Counted from the first letter of the stretch, positions 29,306-39,133 are shown. The stretch is 64,000 bases of DNA from Psychrobacter immobilis (GCF_904846175.1 NZ_CAJGZM010000002.1:186001-250000); one strand, 5' to 3'. The notes: generated from the sequence alone by a model not told the origin. Made by a program: numbers and translations.

Positions 29306-30472
29306 TTATAAACCTGCATCGGCTTTTAAGATTTCTGCTTTGTCAGTTTTTTCCCAGGTAAAGGCAGTTTCAGAACCTTGGCGACCGAAGTGACCAAAGG
29401 TTGCCGTTTGCTGGTACATCGGCTGTAACAAGTTCAGCATACGCGTAATACCGTAAGGACGTAGGTCAAAATGGGTACGAATTAGGCTAATGATTTCATC
29501 GTTGCTGATTTTGTTAGTACCAAAGGTGTTAATTGAAATCGAAGTCGGTTCAGCAACCCCAATCGCATAGCTCACTTGTAACTCACAGCGATCTGCAATA
29601 CCGGCAGCGACGATGTTTTTAGCCACATAACGCACCGCATACGCAGCGCTGCGATCGACTTTTGAAGGATCTTTACCACTAAATGCGCCGCCACCATGAC
29701 GCGCCATACCGCCGTAAGTATCAACGATAATTTTACGACCAGTAAGACCAGCATCACCGACAGGACCACCAATGACAAATTTACCAGTTGGATTGATATG
29801 ATAGCGCGTACCGGCATGCAATAAATCTGCTGGCAATACTTGCTTGATGATAGATTCCATTACCGCTTCTTGCAGGTCTGCTTGCGAGATACTTGGATCA
29901 TGCTGAGTTGATAAAACCACGGCGTCAATGGCAACCGGTTTATTACCGTCGTATTTAAGGGTCACTTGGGCTTTGGCATCCGGACGTAACCAAGGCAGAT
30001 CACCGCCACGGCGCAGCTCAGATTGACGCTCCATCAAGCGATGCGCATATTCGATCGGCGCTGGCATCAATACTTCGGTCTCATTGCTGGCATAACCAAA
30101 CATTAAGCCTTGGTCGCCGGCACCTTGTTCTTCAGGGTCGCTACGATCGACACCTTGAGCAATTTCAGGAGACTGCTTACCCAGCATATTAATAACGGCA
30201 CAGGTCTCGCCATCAAAGCCTAAGTCTGAGTGATGATAACCAATGCCGTTTACCGTATCACGCACGATACGTTCAACGTCGATATTGGCAGTCGTGGTGA
30301 CTTCGCCTGCCAGTATCACCGCGCCAGTCTTAACCAGCGTTTCACACGCCACACGAGCATGGATGTCTTGACGTAAAATGGCATCAAGGATAGCATCTGA
30401 AATTTGGTCAGCCATTTTATCAGGATGACCTTCGCTCACAGATTCTGAGGTAAATAAGTTGTATTCGCGCAT
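29306..30472 (-). CDS. metK: S-adenosylmethionine synthetase
   Basis: MetK forms S-adenosylmethionine from methionine and ATP. The 388 residues match the family (about 384 in E. coli). Motifs visible are [11 protein letters not shown] at the N-terminus (ATP/Mg site), the signature near residue 120 ([13 protein letters not shown]), the flexible loop, [28 protein letters not shown] (P-loop-like, potassium and Mg ligands) and the C-terminal domain. No convincing ribosome site is seen before the ATG at 30472, and the 144-bp leader shows no riboswitch that I can identify. The product is the cofactor of the radical SAM protein at the start of the window, among many others. Confidence 0.98.
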   Translation of the reverse strand: MREYNLFTSESVSEGHPDKMADQISDAILDAILRQDIHARVACETLVKTGAVILAGEVTTTANIDVERIVRDTVNGIGYHHSDLGFDGETCAVINMLGKQSPEIAQGVDRSDPEEQGAGDQGLMFGYASNETEVLMPAPIEYAHRLMERQSELRRGGDLPWLRPDAKAQVTLKYDGNKPVAIDAVVLSTQHDPSISQADLQEAVMESIIKQVLPADLLHAGTRYHINPTGKFVIGGPVGDAGLTGRKIIVDTYGGMARHGGGAFSGKDPSKVDRSAAYAVRYVAKNIVAAGIADRCELQVSYAIGVAEPTSISINTFGTNKISNDEIISLIRTHFDLRPYGITRMLNLLQPMYQQTATFGHFGRQGSETAFTWEKTDKAEILKADAGL

Positions 30473-30616
30473 AATGGGATCGCTTAATTGCAGGGACTGT
30501 AATATATAAACTCAGTCATTATTAAATGTTAACGGAAAAGAGAAGGTAAAAGTGAATCAAAAAATTATGGTATTTTACCGTGAATCGAGTTAAAACTCTA
30601 GTGTCAGCCATGACGG

Positions 30617-31213
30617 CTAACAATTGTAGAAATCATCGAGGCGGCTGTCTTCTTGCCAACGGTATTCTGTATAGTCAGCGACTGCTTTTGCGCTATCAAG
30701 CCCGTGTCTATCAGCAATAAAACCGAGCGCCATATCCATGCCTGCTGTGACGCCTGAAGAGGTATAGAACTAGCCGTCTACGACCCAGCGTGCTTGCTTT
30801 AACCAATGCACGGCAGTCGATTGCTCGGTTACCCATTGCCAAGCACGCTTGTTTGACGTGGCTCGTTTATGGTCTAAGATGCCTGCCTTTGCCAATAAAG
30901 CACTACCTGTACAGACGCTAAGTACCCAGTCGGCGTTATCAGCGAGCATAGTCAGGGTCTGCAAAAAATGACTATTATTGATGAGTGGACGTGTACCTTT
31001 ACCGCCGACGACCAATAATATATTCGTTTGCTGGGCTAACTCTGCTATTGCGACAGTTTGTAAGGCAACACCATGATGGTTATGAATGATACCACCTTTC
31101 ATTGACGCAAATTGGATATGAAAATACTCAGGCAGGCTACCAAATAGCTCAATAGGTCCAAATAAGTCTAAGGTTTCAAAGTCATCAAATACGAGTGCGG
31201 TCAGGGTCTGCAT
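30617..31213 (-). pseudogene. DJ-1/PfpI family gene interrupted by an amber codon
   Basis: A DJ-1/PfpI-type protein with the class I glutamine amidotransferase-like fold. The first 147 codons include GKGTRPLINN and the nucleophile elbow SVCTGSALLAKAGILD with its Cys. At 30770-30772 there is a TAG stop. The same frame then continues for 50 codons with family-typical sequence, FYTSSGVTAGMDMALGFIA, then DRHGLDSAKAVADYTEYRW and a normal stop at 30617-30619. In relatives the interrupted position is usually Lys in GKFYTSSGV, so a single A-to-T change (AAG to TAG) would explain it. The open part alone lacks the C-terminal helix region. Sequencing error or suppression are alternatives. The start at 31213 follows directly on an upstream purine-rich stretch. 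Confidence 0.85.
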
Positions 31214-31274
31214 TCTGCTTCCTCAAGGTAAAGCATTAAGCTGAAGTATTTAGAAAGAAAATATCTAACAGTCT

Positions 31275-31970
31275 TTAAAGCTCTAAAAAATGGGCTTTAT
31301 CCTTAAACATACATTCTTCATAAACAGGACAAGCGCCGCATTTTGGGGTGCGAGCCTGACAGGTATAGCGCCCATGCAAAATCAAATAATGATGAGCATC
31401 AACGATAAAATCATCGGGGATACGTTCGAGCAGTTTTTTCTCAACGATTAAGACGTTTTTACCTGTTGCAAGTCCAGTACGGTTGCCGACGCGAAAGATA
31501 TGGGTATCGACTGCCATTGTCGGCTGTCCAAAGGCGGTATTTAACACCACATTCGCCGTCTTGCGCCCGACGCCCGCTAGAGATTCTAAATCTTTACGGT
31601 TATCAGGGACGGTGCTATCAAACTTCTCAATCAAGTCACGACAGGTTTTGATGACGTTTTTGGCTTTGGCATTATATAAACCGATATTCTTAATATACGC
31701 TTTAAGGCCTTCTTCACCTAATGCCAAAATGGACTCAGGCGTATTCGCTACCGAATAGAGCTGATTGGTCGCAATATTGACACTAACATCGGTCGCTTGC
31801 GCCGATAATATGACGGCGATAAGCAGCTCAAAGTTACTGCCGTAATTTAGTTCAGTAACTGGCTCTTCGATAGTCGCAGCCAACTTCTCAAAGAATGGGC
31901 GCACATCACGATTGGGCATCCGCCTCGATGGTGGCGTATCGGCAGTTTTATGTTTAACGGTTTTACTCAT
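31275..31970 (-). CDS. nth: Endonuclease III (DNA glycosylase/AP lyase)
   Basis: Nth removes oxidised pyrimidines from DNA and nicks the abasic site. The 231 residues include the helix-hairpin-helix LAGVGRKTANVVLN with the catalytic Lys (in GVGRKTA) and the catalytic Asp in VDTHIFRV. The C-terminal 4Fe-4S site has the C-x6-C-x2-C-x5-C pattern (CQARTPKCGACPVYEEC). The N-terminus is about 18 residues longer than in E. coli (KHKTADTPPSRRMPNRD), basic in nature. It lies 53 bp downstream of the rnfB-like gene on the same strand; in E. coli nth also follows the rsx operon. No strong ribosome site. Confidence 0.96.
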   Translation of the reverse strand: MSKTVKHKTADTPPSRRMPNRDVRPFFEKLAATIEEPVTELNYGSNFELLIAVILSAQATDVSVNIATNQLYSVANTPESILALGEEGLKAYIKNIGLYNAKAKNVIKTCRDLIEKFDSTVPDNRKDLESLAGVGRKTANVVLNTAFGQPTMAVDTHIFRVGNRTGLATGKNVLIVEKKLLERIPDDFIVDAHHYLILHGRYTCQARTPKCGACPVYEECMFKDKAHFLEL

Positions 31971-32023
31971 GGTATTTTTACCATTACTTTATTCATTGGT
32001 TATTCAGAAGCAGATATTTGCTA

Positions 32024-32875
32024 TTAAAGTTGCGCGAGTTCTGTTTGTAATCCTTCAAGCTCTGCTTGTTTACTGTCATTTGGACGTACGCTAAGCTGCT
32101 TTTCTAACTTCTTAATTTTACTGCGTAGTTTGGCGGCGGCAATCGTGTTTTTTGCTTGTGCTTCGCTGATATTTAACGATTGACTGGCGGCATTATTCAG
32201 TTTTGCCTCCACCATGCTGACCACAGGTTTGCTATTGCTGCTATCAGCCAGCTGCTCACTAACGCGTCTCAAATGGGTATGATAACGTTGGCGCAAATCT
32301 TCTTGTTCAAGCGTGCGCTCAGCTGTTGATAGGGTACGCTCAACGGTGACTAAGTCAATGCAATCAACCGGGCAGGGCGCGATACATAGTTCACAACCCG
32401 TGCACAAGTCCGTAAAAATGGTATGCATATGCTTGCCAGTCCCGACGATGGCGTCAACAGGGCAGGCAGGGATACATTTGGTACAGCCGATACAGTCATC
32501 TTCCCGAATCACCGCGCGCACTTCTACTGGACGCTGCGAGTTAGCATCTATCGGCCATTTTGACGGCTCAGCGCTAAAGGTTTGTGTATCGCTGCTATCT
32601 TGATTGATAATTTGCGCAATCTCATCGGTCACTGGCTGCCCACCGGGCACACATTTATTATAAGGCTCTTTGTCGATAACAATCGCCACCGCATACGGCA
32701 AACAGCCATCAGCATGGTCGCAAAGTCCACATTGGGTTTGCGGCAAGCAGGCGTCAATGCGCGCAATCTTTTCTTGGGTGGCGTCAGGCAAGCTCTCTAT
32801 GTCCAAGCTGTTGAATAAAATAGGCAGATTGGTCAAACGGATAAGATGGCTTTTTTTACTCATGGTACTTTGCAT
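32024..32875 (-). CDS. Soluble RnfB-like ferredoxin, orphan
   Basis: A 283-residue iron-sulfur protein of the RnfB/RsxB type. It starts with a Fe4S4 domain (LPQTQCGLCDHADGCLPYA with its fourth Cys in KCVPGGQP), then two classical 4Fe-4S sites, CIGCTKCIPACPVDAI and CTGCELCIAPCPVDCIDL, and finally a long basic, helical C-terminal tail (AKNTIAAAKLRSKIKKLEKQL) likely to form a coiled coil. RnfB normally begins with a membrane anchor; none is present here, and no rnfA, C, D, G or E gene occurs around it. The next gene is nth. It may donate electrons to another partner, or carry electrons for the cluster of an enzyme such as Nth; both are inference. Confidence 0.87.
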   Translation of the reverse strand: MQSTMSKKSHLIRLTNLPILFNSLDIESLPDATQEKIARIDACLPQTQCGLCDHADGCLPYAVAIVIDKEPYNKCVPGGQPVTDEIAQIINQDSSDTQTFSAEPSKWPIDANSQRPVEVRAVIREDDCIGCTKCIPACPVDAIVGTGKHMHTIFTDLCTGCELCIAPCPVDCIDLVTVERTLSTAERTLEQEDLRQRYHTHLRRVSEQLADSSNSKPVVSMVEAKLNNAASQSLNISEAQAKNTIAAAKLRSKIKKLEKQLSVRPNDSKQAELEGLQTELAQL

Positions 32876-33037
32876 TTAATGTAAAACCTTGATATCAGTG
32901 CTAGGTACTGACATTAGAATAAATAGGGTAATAGTAAGGAGCGCTAAATCTGCAAATGAGATAAGCGCTGCTAGGTTAAGTCCGTAAACATCCATAAACA
33001 ATAACTGCATTTATAAATGATGTCTTGCCATTATCAG

Positions 33038-34108
33038 TTAAAGTGATATGCCATGCTCAGTAGCAATTTGCGCAATCAGCTCGTAAGCAATACTGCCTTT
33101 CGACGGTATTTTTGGTAAATTTGACAGGTCAAAAAAATCAGCATGTGACAGCTCATCTTCTTGTATCACAATATCACCACCATCATGCGACGCTCGAAAA
33201 CCAAGCATTAAATTAGACGGAAACGGCCAAGGTTGACTGCTGACATAGCGAATATCGGTGAGGCTAATATTCACCTCTTCTGCCACTTCGCGTACCACCG
33301 CATGCTCCAAACTTTCACCGACTTCTACAAAACCAGCAATCAAACCATATTGTAGCGCTTGTTGAGGGGTTTTTTGCTGCCCATAACGGTGGTGGTGCGC
33401 CAGTAAAATTTGCATTTCACCCGTTTGTGGATTTGGTCGAGTAATGGCGGTAATGATACACGGCTGCACGCGCGGATACTGGCGTAAGCGGCAAACTTGG
33501 CAGACCATCGCGCGCTCAGCGCTTGCGGCATGTACCACGGGAGCCGCGCAGCGACTACAAAACTGCGTATCAGCTTGCCAACGTAACAGCTGTATGGCTT
33601 GACTAAGTTGGTCAGATAAGGCGAATGGCAGTTGCGTGATAAGCAAGCGATAAGCAATAAAAGCGCACTCGTCATTATCTAGAGTGTTTCTTTCTTCGCT
33701 ATTAGTTGTTAAATCTCTATTATTTAGAACATTGCTTTCTAAATTACTGTTTTCTGAATTGTGGCTTTCTAAAACAATAGGCAAATCAATATGATGAGCT
33801 ATGGCATAGTCATAAGTTATCGCTATGGTGGCTTGTGCCGTAAAAGTATTGGCAGCCTCGGTTTTAAAATCGTCCAAACTATCTTCAACTTGACCGCTAT
33901 CAGCGCTAACTAACCAATGATTCGGGGCTAAGCTTTCAAATAGTGTGACTCGTCCAACTTGATAGGCTGGCTGCATGTTATGAATGTCATGAGTGTTTAA
34001 CGCTGTATCATTAACCGACTTTGGTAACTGAATCTGCACAGGCCACCAGCCATTAGGCGTTTGACGACATAAAACCGTCTCGTCACGAAGTATAAAGGCA
34101 TGGGTCAT
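33038..34108 (-). CDS. nudC: NAD+ diphosphatase, Nudix hydrolase NudC
   Basis: NudC cleaves NAD(H) to NMN(H) and AMP and, in E. coli, removes NAD caps from RNA. The start at 34108 (MTHAFIL) is preferred to an upstream TTG, with GGAAA about 12 bases before it. The protein has an N-terminal domain, a zinc ribbon (CSRCAAP and CQVCRLRQ) and a Nudix box, GFVEVGESLEHAVVREVAEE, followed by the NudC-type SQPWPFPSNLMLGF. The N-terminal region is longer than in E. coli and contains an Asn/Ser-rich stretch (ESHNSENSNLESNVLNNRD). It lies upstream of the rnfB-like gene on the same strand, 162 bp apart. Confidence 0.95.
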   Translation of the reverse strand: MTHAFILRDETVLCRQTPNGWWPVQIQLPKSVNDTALNTHDIHNMQPAYQVGRVTLFESLAPNHWLVSADSGQVEDSLDDFKTEAANTFTAQATIAITYDYAIAHHIDLPIVLESHNSENSNLESNVLNNRDLTTNSEERNTLDNDECAFIAYRLLITQLPFALSDQLSQAIQLLRWQADTQFCSRCAAPVVHAASAERAMVCQVCRLRQYPRVQPCIITAITRPNPQTGEMQILLAHHHRYGQQKTPQQALQYGLIAGFVEVGESLEHAVVREVAEEVNISLTDIRYVSSQPWPFPSNLMLGFRASHDGGDIVIQEDELSHADFFDLSNLPKIPSKGSIAYELIAQIATEHGISL

Positions 34109-34194
34109 AGGATAAGTTTCCAAACAATCAAAGACAGACTCATATCCGCTTGGGTAAGAGTCTGTTGAAAATAAGCAGTTAAGAAGCTAAGCAC

Positions 34195-35877
34195 TTAGGC
34201 TGCAAGCAGTTGGCTTAAGCTTTGTTGGCCGACATCTAGTGCCTGTTTATTCACAGGACGATTATTCTCAAAACCATCTAAATGATGGTCAACGGCCATA
34301 ATGACATCGGCGATATAAGCCAAAGTGCCGTCATCAATTCGTGCACCACTATCAATGCGCTGCTGCAAATAACTCGCTAATTGGCTGAGCATACTGGCAG
34401 GGGTTGGTAATTGTAAAAAGCGCACCGCACCTGACACTTGGCGCAGCATCTCAGGGATATTTTGAATATTGAGGATATCACGCTCAGGCTCCGCCAAATA
34501 ATCATTGATGGCTTGTTCGGCACTGGCAATGGCGGTACGGCTTTCTTGTATCAGCGTATCATACGCTGTGTTTAGCTGATGTAATGAAATATGCGGATTA
34601 TTCAAAGGCAAATAAATTGCCCCTGGCGTATGCATCTCTGCCATAGCGATAGTGGCATTTTCAGCATGCATCAATGCCAATAATAAATGGTCAAAATCTT
34701 CTGGCGTAGGTGCGCGCCATTTGCTCACTGCCTCTGCGGCAGCATTTAGACTGTTGGCAGCATTTGCTAAACCCAATAACTGAAAAGCTGAACTCAGCTC
34801 AGTCAGCTGCTCGGTGATTTGCGAGGTTTGCATATCGACAGGATTGATGGAATCACCGCGTGCGTAGCTATCGACATTTTCTTTGATGCTATTGATTTGT
34901 GCTTGAATAATAGTGTTTAACGTATCGGTTAAAGCACGGTTAGGACCAAATAAGAAGCGCGCCATCTGCTCAAGTTGCGGTGTCTCTAACTGATTGGCAG
35001 CATATTGCTCGCGTAGGATTTTGGCCTCTGCCGTATCACGCTGGCAAGCAAAGCTAACCAAGTCCGCAAAGCGCGTATCCATTACGGGCAGATAGCTTTG
35101 GAATTGCTGCTCTAAGTAAATAAGCGTATGCTTTTGGCTTAAGTTTAGCGGTAAGATACTGGCAATATCGGCAACGGCGGCGGTTGCTGCTTGCCAAAAC
35201 AAACGGTTAGAGTTTGCCGCTATCAAGGCGCAAGCTGCTGACATCGCATCGAGTTTTTGCTGCTCATCGTCGCTCACATTACCGTCTTGATTTAATAAAG
35301 CAACCCCAAGCCCACTACGATAAGCGTAAGTCAGTAAGTCGCTGTCAAGGTTAAGCTCGTGAAGCGGTTGAAAATTGTTCTCAGGATTGGCAATGATGAC
35401 GCTGCTGCTACCAAAAGTGGAAAAATAATCGGCAGCGATAGGTGCGCCTTGCCCGTGAGCATTGAGCTTATTAATGATAGGCAGTAGTAATGTAGGCTCT
35501 ACCGATTCTGTCAGTAGGACAAATTCAATATAGCGATCAAGCGTCATGATGGCTTCTGATAAGTCCATAATTAGAGCAGTATCGCTATTATCACCACTAT
35601 CATACAGTTGTTGTAAGCCATGTACGATTGCGTTATTGAGCGCCTCAGCACCGGCCAAAGCAATCAGCTCAAAAATACAAGACAGCTGTTTTAACACAAT
35701 AATAGAGTCTAACAATAAAGGCGCTTGGCTATTATCATCATTGAATTCGCCCAAATGAATCTCAGTGTCTTTTAAGATGACGTTAATTTCATCGTGCAAT
35801 AAATGCAGCGATGGCAAGTTAAAATCAGTCACACTCAAGGTTGGGGCAGTTAATTTCATTTGCGTAGAATGGTTCAT
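34195..35877 (-). CDS. FimL-like protein (Hpt-like, ChpA N-terminal type)
   Basis: A 560-residue, mostly helical protein with similarity to Pseudomonas FimL, which has the same length. FimL resembles the N-terminal histidine-phosphotransfer-like domains of ChpA but lacks phosphorylatable histidines, and it links FimV and the Pil-Chp system to adenylate cyclase and type IV pilus function. Here the N-terminus reads LHLLHDEINVILKDTEIHLG and the centre carries Hpt-like helices (EQMARFLFGPNRALTDTLN, QLLGLANAANSLNAAAEAV). No catalytic, receiver or CheW domain is present. No pilus gene lies nearby. It is not certain that it acts in twitching motility in this organism. GGAAAA lies about 10 bases before the ATG. 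Confidence 0.72.
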   Translation of the reverse strand: MNHSTQMKLTAPTLSVTDFNLPSLHLLHDEINVILKDTEIHLGEFNDDNSQAPLLLDSIIVLKQLSCIFELIALAGAEALNNAIVHGLQQLYDSGDNSDTALIMDLSEAIMTLDRYIEFVLLTESVEPTLLLPIINKLNAHGQGAPIAADYFSTFGSSSVIIANPENNFQPLHELNLDSDLLTYAYRSGLGVALLNQDGNVSDDEQQKLDAMSAACALIAANSNRLFWQAATAAVADIASILPLNLSQKHTLIYLEQQFQSYLPVMDTRFADLVSFACQRDTAEAKILREQYAANQLETPQLEQMARFLFGPNRALTDTLNTIIQAQINSIKENVDSYARGDSINPVDMQTSQITEQLTELSSAFQLLGLANAANSLNAAAEAVSKWRAPTPEDFDHLLLALMHAENATIAMAEMHTPGAIYLPLNNPHISLHQLNTAYDTLIQESRTAIASAEQAINDYLAEPERDILNIQNIPEMLRQVSGAVRFLQLPTPASMLSQLASYLQQRIDSGARIDDGTLAYIADVIMAVDHHLDGFENNRPVNKQALDVGQQSLSQLLAA

Positions 35878-35977
35878 AGTTGTTTTTTTCCATGACGTAC
35901 TGATGAAAATAGCAATGATTTGGAGGATAGATTAAAAAATTATATGAGTAAGATTTCAACCCTTATTGTCATAATAA

Positions 35978-36037
35978 AGACTAACTGACTTAACTACCAG
36001 TATAAAGAGACTAACTGACTTAACTACCAGTATAAGG
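35978..36037. repeat. Two-unit 30-bp tandem repeat
   Basis: Two adjacent 30-base units, each beginning AGACTAACTGACTTAACTAC and continuing CAGTATAA, the second unit differing only at its last two bases. They lie just downstream of the rnhA-dnaQ stop codon and upstream of fimL. The near-identity indicates a recent duplication. Confidence 0.9.
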
Positions 36038-36082
36038 GGTTATTTTAATAAAAAATGATTTTAATGGTAGTTATTATAGCGG

Positions 36083-37723
36083 CTACATTTTATCTTTAAG
36101 CGCAGGATAATCGTCTGCAAGCGCCGCATACCAGCTTTGATTGGCACTCTCATTGCTGCTCGATTTAAGCAATAACGCGGCCAAATCAGCAAAGCTTGCA
36201 TGCGCTGTATGTCCGCCATCAGACTGGGCGTCGTCCTCTATAGCAAGGGTGACTTGTCCACCGGTCATTGCCAAATAAACTTCAGCCAAGATCTCTGAGT
36301 CAAGTAAAGCGCCGTGGAAAGTACGGTCTTGTTTACCGACATCTAGGCGGCGAACAAGGGCATCTAGGGTGTTTTTCTGCCCCGGATATTGCTGCTTGGC
36401 CATAACCAGTGAGTCAGTCACTTGGACGCGCTCCGCAAAGTCATGCATGCCAACTTTAGCGAACTCCATGTTTAAGAAGTTCATATCAAAGGTGGCGTTA
36501 TGGGCGATGATTTCGGCACCGTCCATAAAATCATACAGCGCCTGAGCGACTTGATCGAAGGTTGGTTTATCGGTTAAAAACGCCTCAGAGATACCATGAA
36601 TACGAATCACTTCTTCATCCATACCGCGCTGCGGGTTGATATAGACATGGAGCTTTTCGCCGGTAAATTTACGCCCGATCATCTCTACGATACCAACTTC
36701 GATAATACGGTCGCCCTTCATTGGATCAAGACCTGTGGTCTCGGTATCCATAATAAGCTGACGGTCAGATTCATGACGATGAATAGGTTTGGGTAGCAGC
36801 GGTATAAAATACGGATTGGCACGGCTGGTATCACCATCGAATGTCGGTGTATCAGTTTCCATGCGAGCTTCCGTTTTAGCTTCTACTTCAGTATCCATAT
36901 TGGTATCTATATCTGACATATCGGTATTTCTCATGGGTTCGCTAGCATTATACTGATGTTGATTTTCATATTGATGACGGTTTTCTTCGACTAAAATATT
37001 ATTATTTATAGTATTGTCATACTTATTATTATCATCGTCTTCTAATGCGTTGTTTTCTTCTGTATGGTTTTCTAGCTCGGCATCAAGCTCATCATCCATC
37101 ATATCAAAGCCTAATGGATCAAATTTTAGCCAATCATCGCTAGCATTTTGGGTATTATCGGTCACTATTTGCTCTTTTTTTTTAGCAGTCTCTTGCGCGC
37201 CTATTTTTGATAAATCTTCACTGCTAGAGGTCACGCCCAAATTTGCCAGCTCGTCCGCTTTTTCATTGCCCGCATGACCAGCATGACCTTTGACCCAATG
37301 CCAATCGATATCGCGCTGTTGGCACAGCTCATCGAGTTGCTGCCAAAGGTCTTGGTTGGCGACAGGTTTTTTACTCGCCGTTTTCCAGCCTCTTTTTTTC
37401 CAGCCTTCAATCCATTCGGTAATGCCTTTTTTGACATAGCTTGAGTCTGTCCAAATCTCGAGATTGTGCTCATGCGGACTATGGGTCAGTGCTTGTATCG
37501 CGCCCATTAACTCCATGCGATTATTGGTGGTTTCTTTATCACCACCATATAAATCCTGCGTACAACCATCGCTAAATATCAGGTGCGCGCCCCAGCCGCC
37601 AGCACCCGGATTGCCTTTACAAGCACCGTCGGTATAAGCAACTGTCGTATTGGGTTTCGCGGCCAACGGATTTATGGCGTTGTTGGTATTAAATGACTGC
37701 GCTGAAGTAAAAGTGTCTGACAT
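36083..37723 (-). CDS. RNase HI / DNA polymerase III epsilon fusion
   Basis: A 546-residue bifunctional protein. Residues 28-165 are an RNase HI domain with all four catalytic acids: Asp32 ([11 protein letters not shown]), Glu71 (NNRMELMG), Asp93 (IWTDSSYVK) and Asp157 ([10 protein letters not shown]). Residues about 320-490 are a DnaQ-type 3'-5' exonuclease with Asp326 and Glu328 (MDTETTGLD), Asp412 (NATFDMNF) and the His469/Asp474 pair (HGALLDSE). A clamp-binding-like peptide QVTLAI follows at 489-494. The 150-residue linker is acidic and low in complexity (ETDT, NNNKYDN repeats). In E. coli rnhA and dnaQ are neighbouring separate genes that share a divergent promoter region. The product would proofread with Pol III while carrying an RNase H that removes RNA from hybrids. 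The start has no strong ribosome site. Confidence 0.95.
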   Translation of the reverse strand: MSDTFTSAQSFNTNNAINPLAAKPNTTVAYTDGACKGNPGAGGWGAHLIFSDGCTQDLYGGDKETTNNRMELMGAIQALTHSPHEHNLEIWTDSSYVKKGITEWIEGWKKRGWKTASKKPVANQDLWQQLDELCQQRDIDWHWVKGHAGHAGNEKADELANLGVTSSSEDLSKIGAQETAKKKEQIVTDNTQNASDDWLKFDPLGFDMMDDELDAELENHTEENNALEDDDNNKYDNTINNNILVEENRHQYENQHQYNASEPMRNTDMSDIDTNMDTEVEAKTEARMETDTPTFDGDTSRANPYFIPLLPKPIHRHESDRQLIMDTETTGLDPMKGDRIIEVGIVEMIGRKFTGEKLHVYINPQRGMDEEVIRIHGISEAFLTDKPTFDQVAQALYDFMDGAEIIAHNATFDMNFLNMEFAKVGMHDFAERVQVTDSLVMAKQQYPGQKNTLDALVRRLDVGKQDRTFHGALLDSEILAEVYLAMTGGQVTLAIEDDAQSDGGHTAHASFADLAALLLKSSSNESANQSWYAALADDYPALKDKM

Positions 37724-38025
37724 AAAAGCGTATTGACCTAATAAATGGTAAACGTGGAGCAGGGCGGTTTCGGTAGTGCTATTTTTACACTAGCTAACAC
37801 GATATATTTTAGGGTTGAGTATAGCAAATCTATCCCAGCTATGGGCAGCTGCCATTCACAAAATCGTAAAAGCACAGATGATAGTAGTGATGATAATAAT
37901 AACGCGGTGGTTTTCTGTTAAAATGGCTTTGATGATAATACGATGGTGCGATTTTATTGTTTTTTTAATTGTCTTTAGTCATGCGCTCAATATCAGCTTT
38001 TTATCTCCAAATGCAGGATAACCCT
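37724..38025. other. Intergenic region between divergent genes
   Basis: About 300 bp between the rnhA-dnaQ fusion and a lipoprotein gene. It should hold two divergent promoters. I see only A/T-rich tracts (near 37876-37970) and no clear operator, RNA gene or reading frame. Confidence 0.5.
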
Positions 38026-38583
38026 ATGATGTCCGTACGCCCAAACGTGTTTTATAGAAAATTGACGCCCTTAATGGTCGCTATCATGGCAAGTAGCGCG
38101 CTGTTTTTGAGTGCTTGCAATGATAGTAATACGCAAGCTGATACTAAAAAGGTTGATACGCCAGCGGATTTATCCATATTTGAAGGCTGCTACACTGTCA
38201 GCCATGACGAGCCTGCGCAAATAAAAGTCAGCCAAGAAGCCGGTATGTGGGTGATGCAAATGAAAGAGCCAGCAAGTGCCAAGCGCGTTTGGGATGATGC
38301 TGAGCCGTTAGAGGTGATTGAAAATAGCGACATACCGACATATTTTTCTATCGACCCTGATAATGTCGATGCGGTCATCGGTCGTCCGGATAGAGTGTTA
38401 GTACTTGCGCATGTGAAGCCTGTTTACGCTAATATCGATCCGCTACTTGATAGTGAGTACTTATCTTATATCTATAAAGGTGCAAACACTATTTACCGTA
38501 TCGAATGTGACGACGTCAATACGGACATTTTAGCCAATCCTCATGCCAATATTGTCATTGATAATGTCGGTACGGGCAGCTAA
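38026..38583 (+). CDS. Predicted lipoprotein, unknown function
   Basis: A 185-residue protein starting MMSVRPNVF (ATG 38026, with AGGAT 6 bases upstream; an earlier in-frame start at 37969 was rejected). The signal peptide ends in the lipobox LSAC (Cys about residue 31), followed by an Asp/Thr-rich linker. The mature part contains ADLSIFEGCYTVSHDEPAQI and YRIECDDVN, two Cys that might pair. No family was recognised. It lies upstream of a small membrane protein gene on the same strand. Confidence 0.75.
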   Translation: MMSVRPNVFYRKLTPLMVAIMASSALFLSACNDSNTQADTKKVDTPADLSIFEGCYTVSHDEPAQIKVSQEAGMWVMQMKEPASAKRVWDDAEPLEVIENSDIPTYFSIDPDNVDAVIGRPDRVLVLAHVKPVYANIDPLLDSEYLSYIYKGANTIYRIECDDVNTDILANPHANIVIDNVGTGS

Positions 38584-38719
38584 ATGAAGAGTTTGATAGA
38601 GACTGAAAGGTCTAATAAAAGTGAATTGCAAACAGTTATTAAGTGACCATTATTCATTATAAAACCTCTTTATAAATAATCGTTTCTCATAAATAGTTAA
38701 GTCATTAGAGTCAGGCAAT

Positions 38720-39025
38720 ATGAATTTTTTTAGTTATGTGGTGTTAGGCGGATTTTCTTATGCGGCGGGTTGGGCGGTCAGAAGCTATATCCTAGATAAA
38801 CAGCCGAAACCTGAGCAGCCTTATAATCTTAAACATCCTGCTATATTGGCGTATCTAGGCGGATTTTTTATTATTATGCTGATTGTTTCATGGCTCATCG
38901 GCCGCTACTTGCTTGGTCATATTGCCGTTGATTTACCCTTTATTATTGTGAATAGCCTCGTCGCTACGTTTGTGTATTCATTTGGTCTAAATCCAGAAAA
39001 AGCCAATTATGAAGTGCCAGATTAA
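38720..39025 (+). CDS. Small membrane protein, unknown function
   Basis: A 101-residue protein. There is an N-terminal hydrophobic stretch (NFFSYVVLGGFSYAAGWAV) and two membrane segments in the middle and end (LAYLGGFFIIMLIVSWLIG and FIIVNSLVATFVYSFGL). The charged link QPKPEQPYNLKHPA suggests a cytoplasmic loop. No family is recognised. It is closed by a strong bidirectional terminator shared with the convergent YkvA gene. Confidence 0.65.
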   Translation: MNFFSYVVLGGFSYAAGWAVRSYILDKQPKPEQPYNLKHPAILAYLGGFFIIMLIVSWLIGRYLLGHIAVDLPFIIVNSLVATFVYSFGLNPEKANYEVPD

Positions 39026-39056
39026 CCCATATAAATGAATGACTAGCGGTTGATAA

Positions 39057-39097
39057 AAAAGCCACGGCTGATAAATTGCTCATCAGCCGTGGCTTTT
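39057..39097. terminator. Bidirectional terminator between convergent genes
   Basis: Perfect 16-bp stem AAAAGCCACGGCTGAT / ATCAGCCGTGGCTTTT with a 9-base loop; the A and T ends give a T-run on each strand. It separates the small membrane protein gene from the YkvA-like gene. Confidence 0.93.
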
Positions 39098-39133
39098 CAA
39101 AATACTCATTTCAAGCTTGTAGTTGGCGAACGT

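Noticed and set aside
36900..37060. Possible gene boundary within the linker of the RNase HI/epsilon fusion
   Set aside because: The frame is open throughout with both catalytic domains in phase; no stop, frameshift or internal ribosome site was seen.
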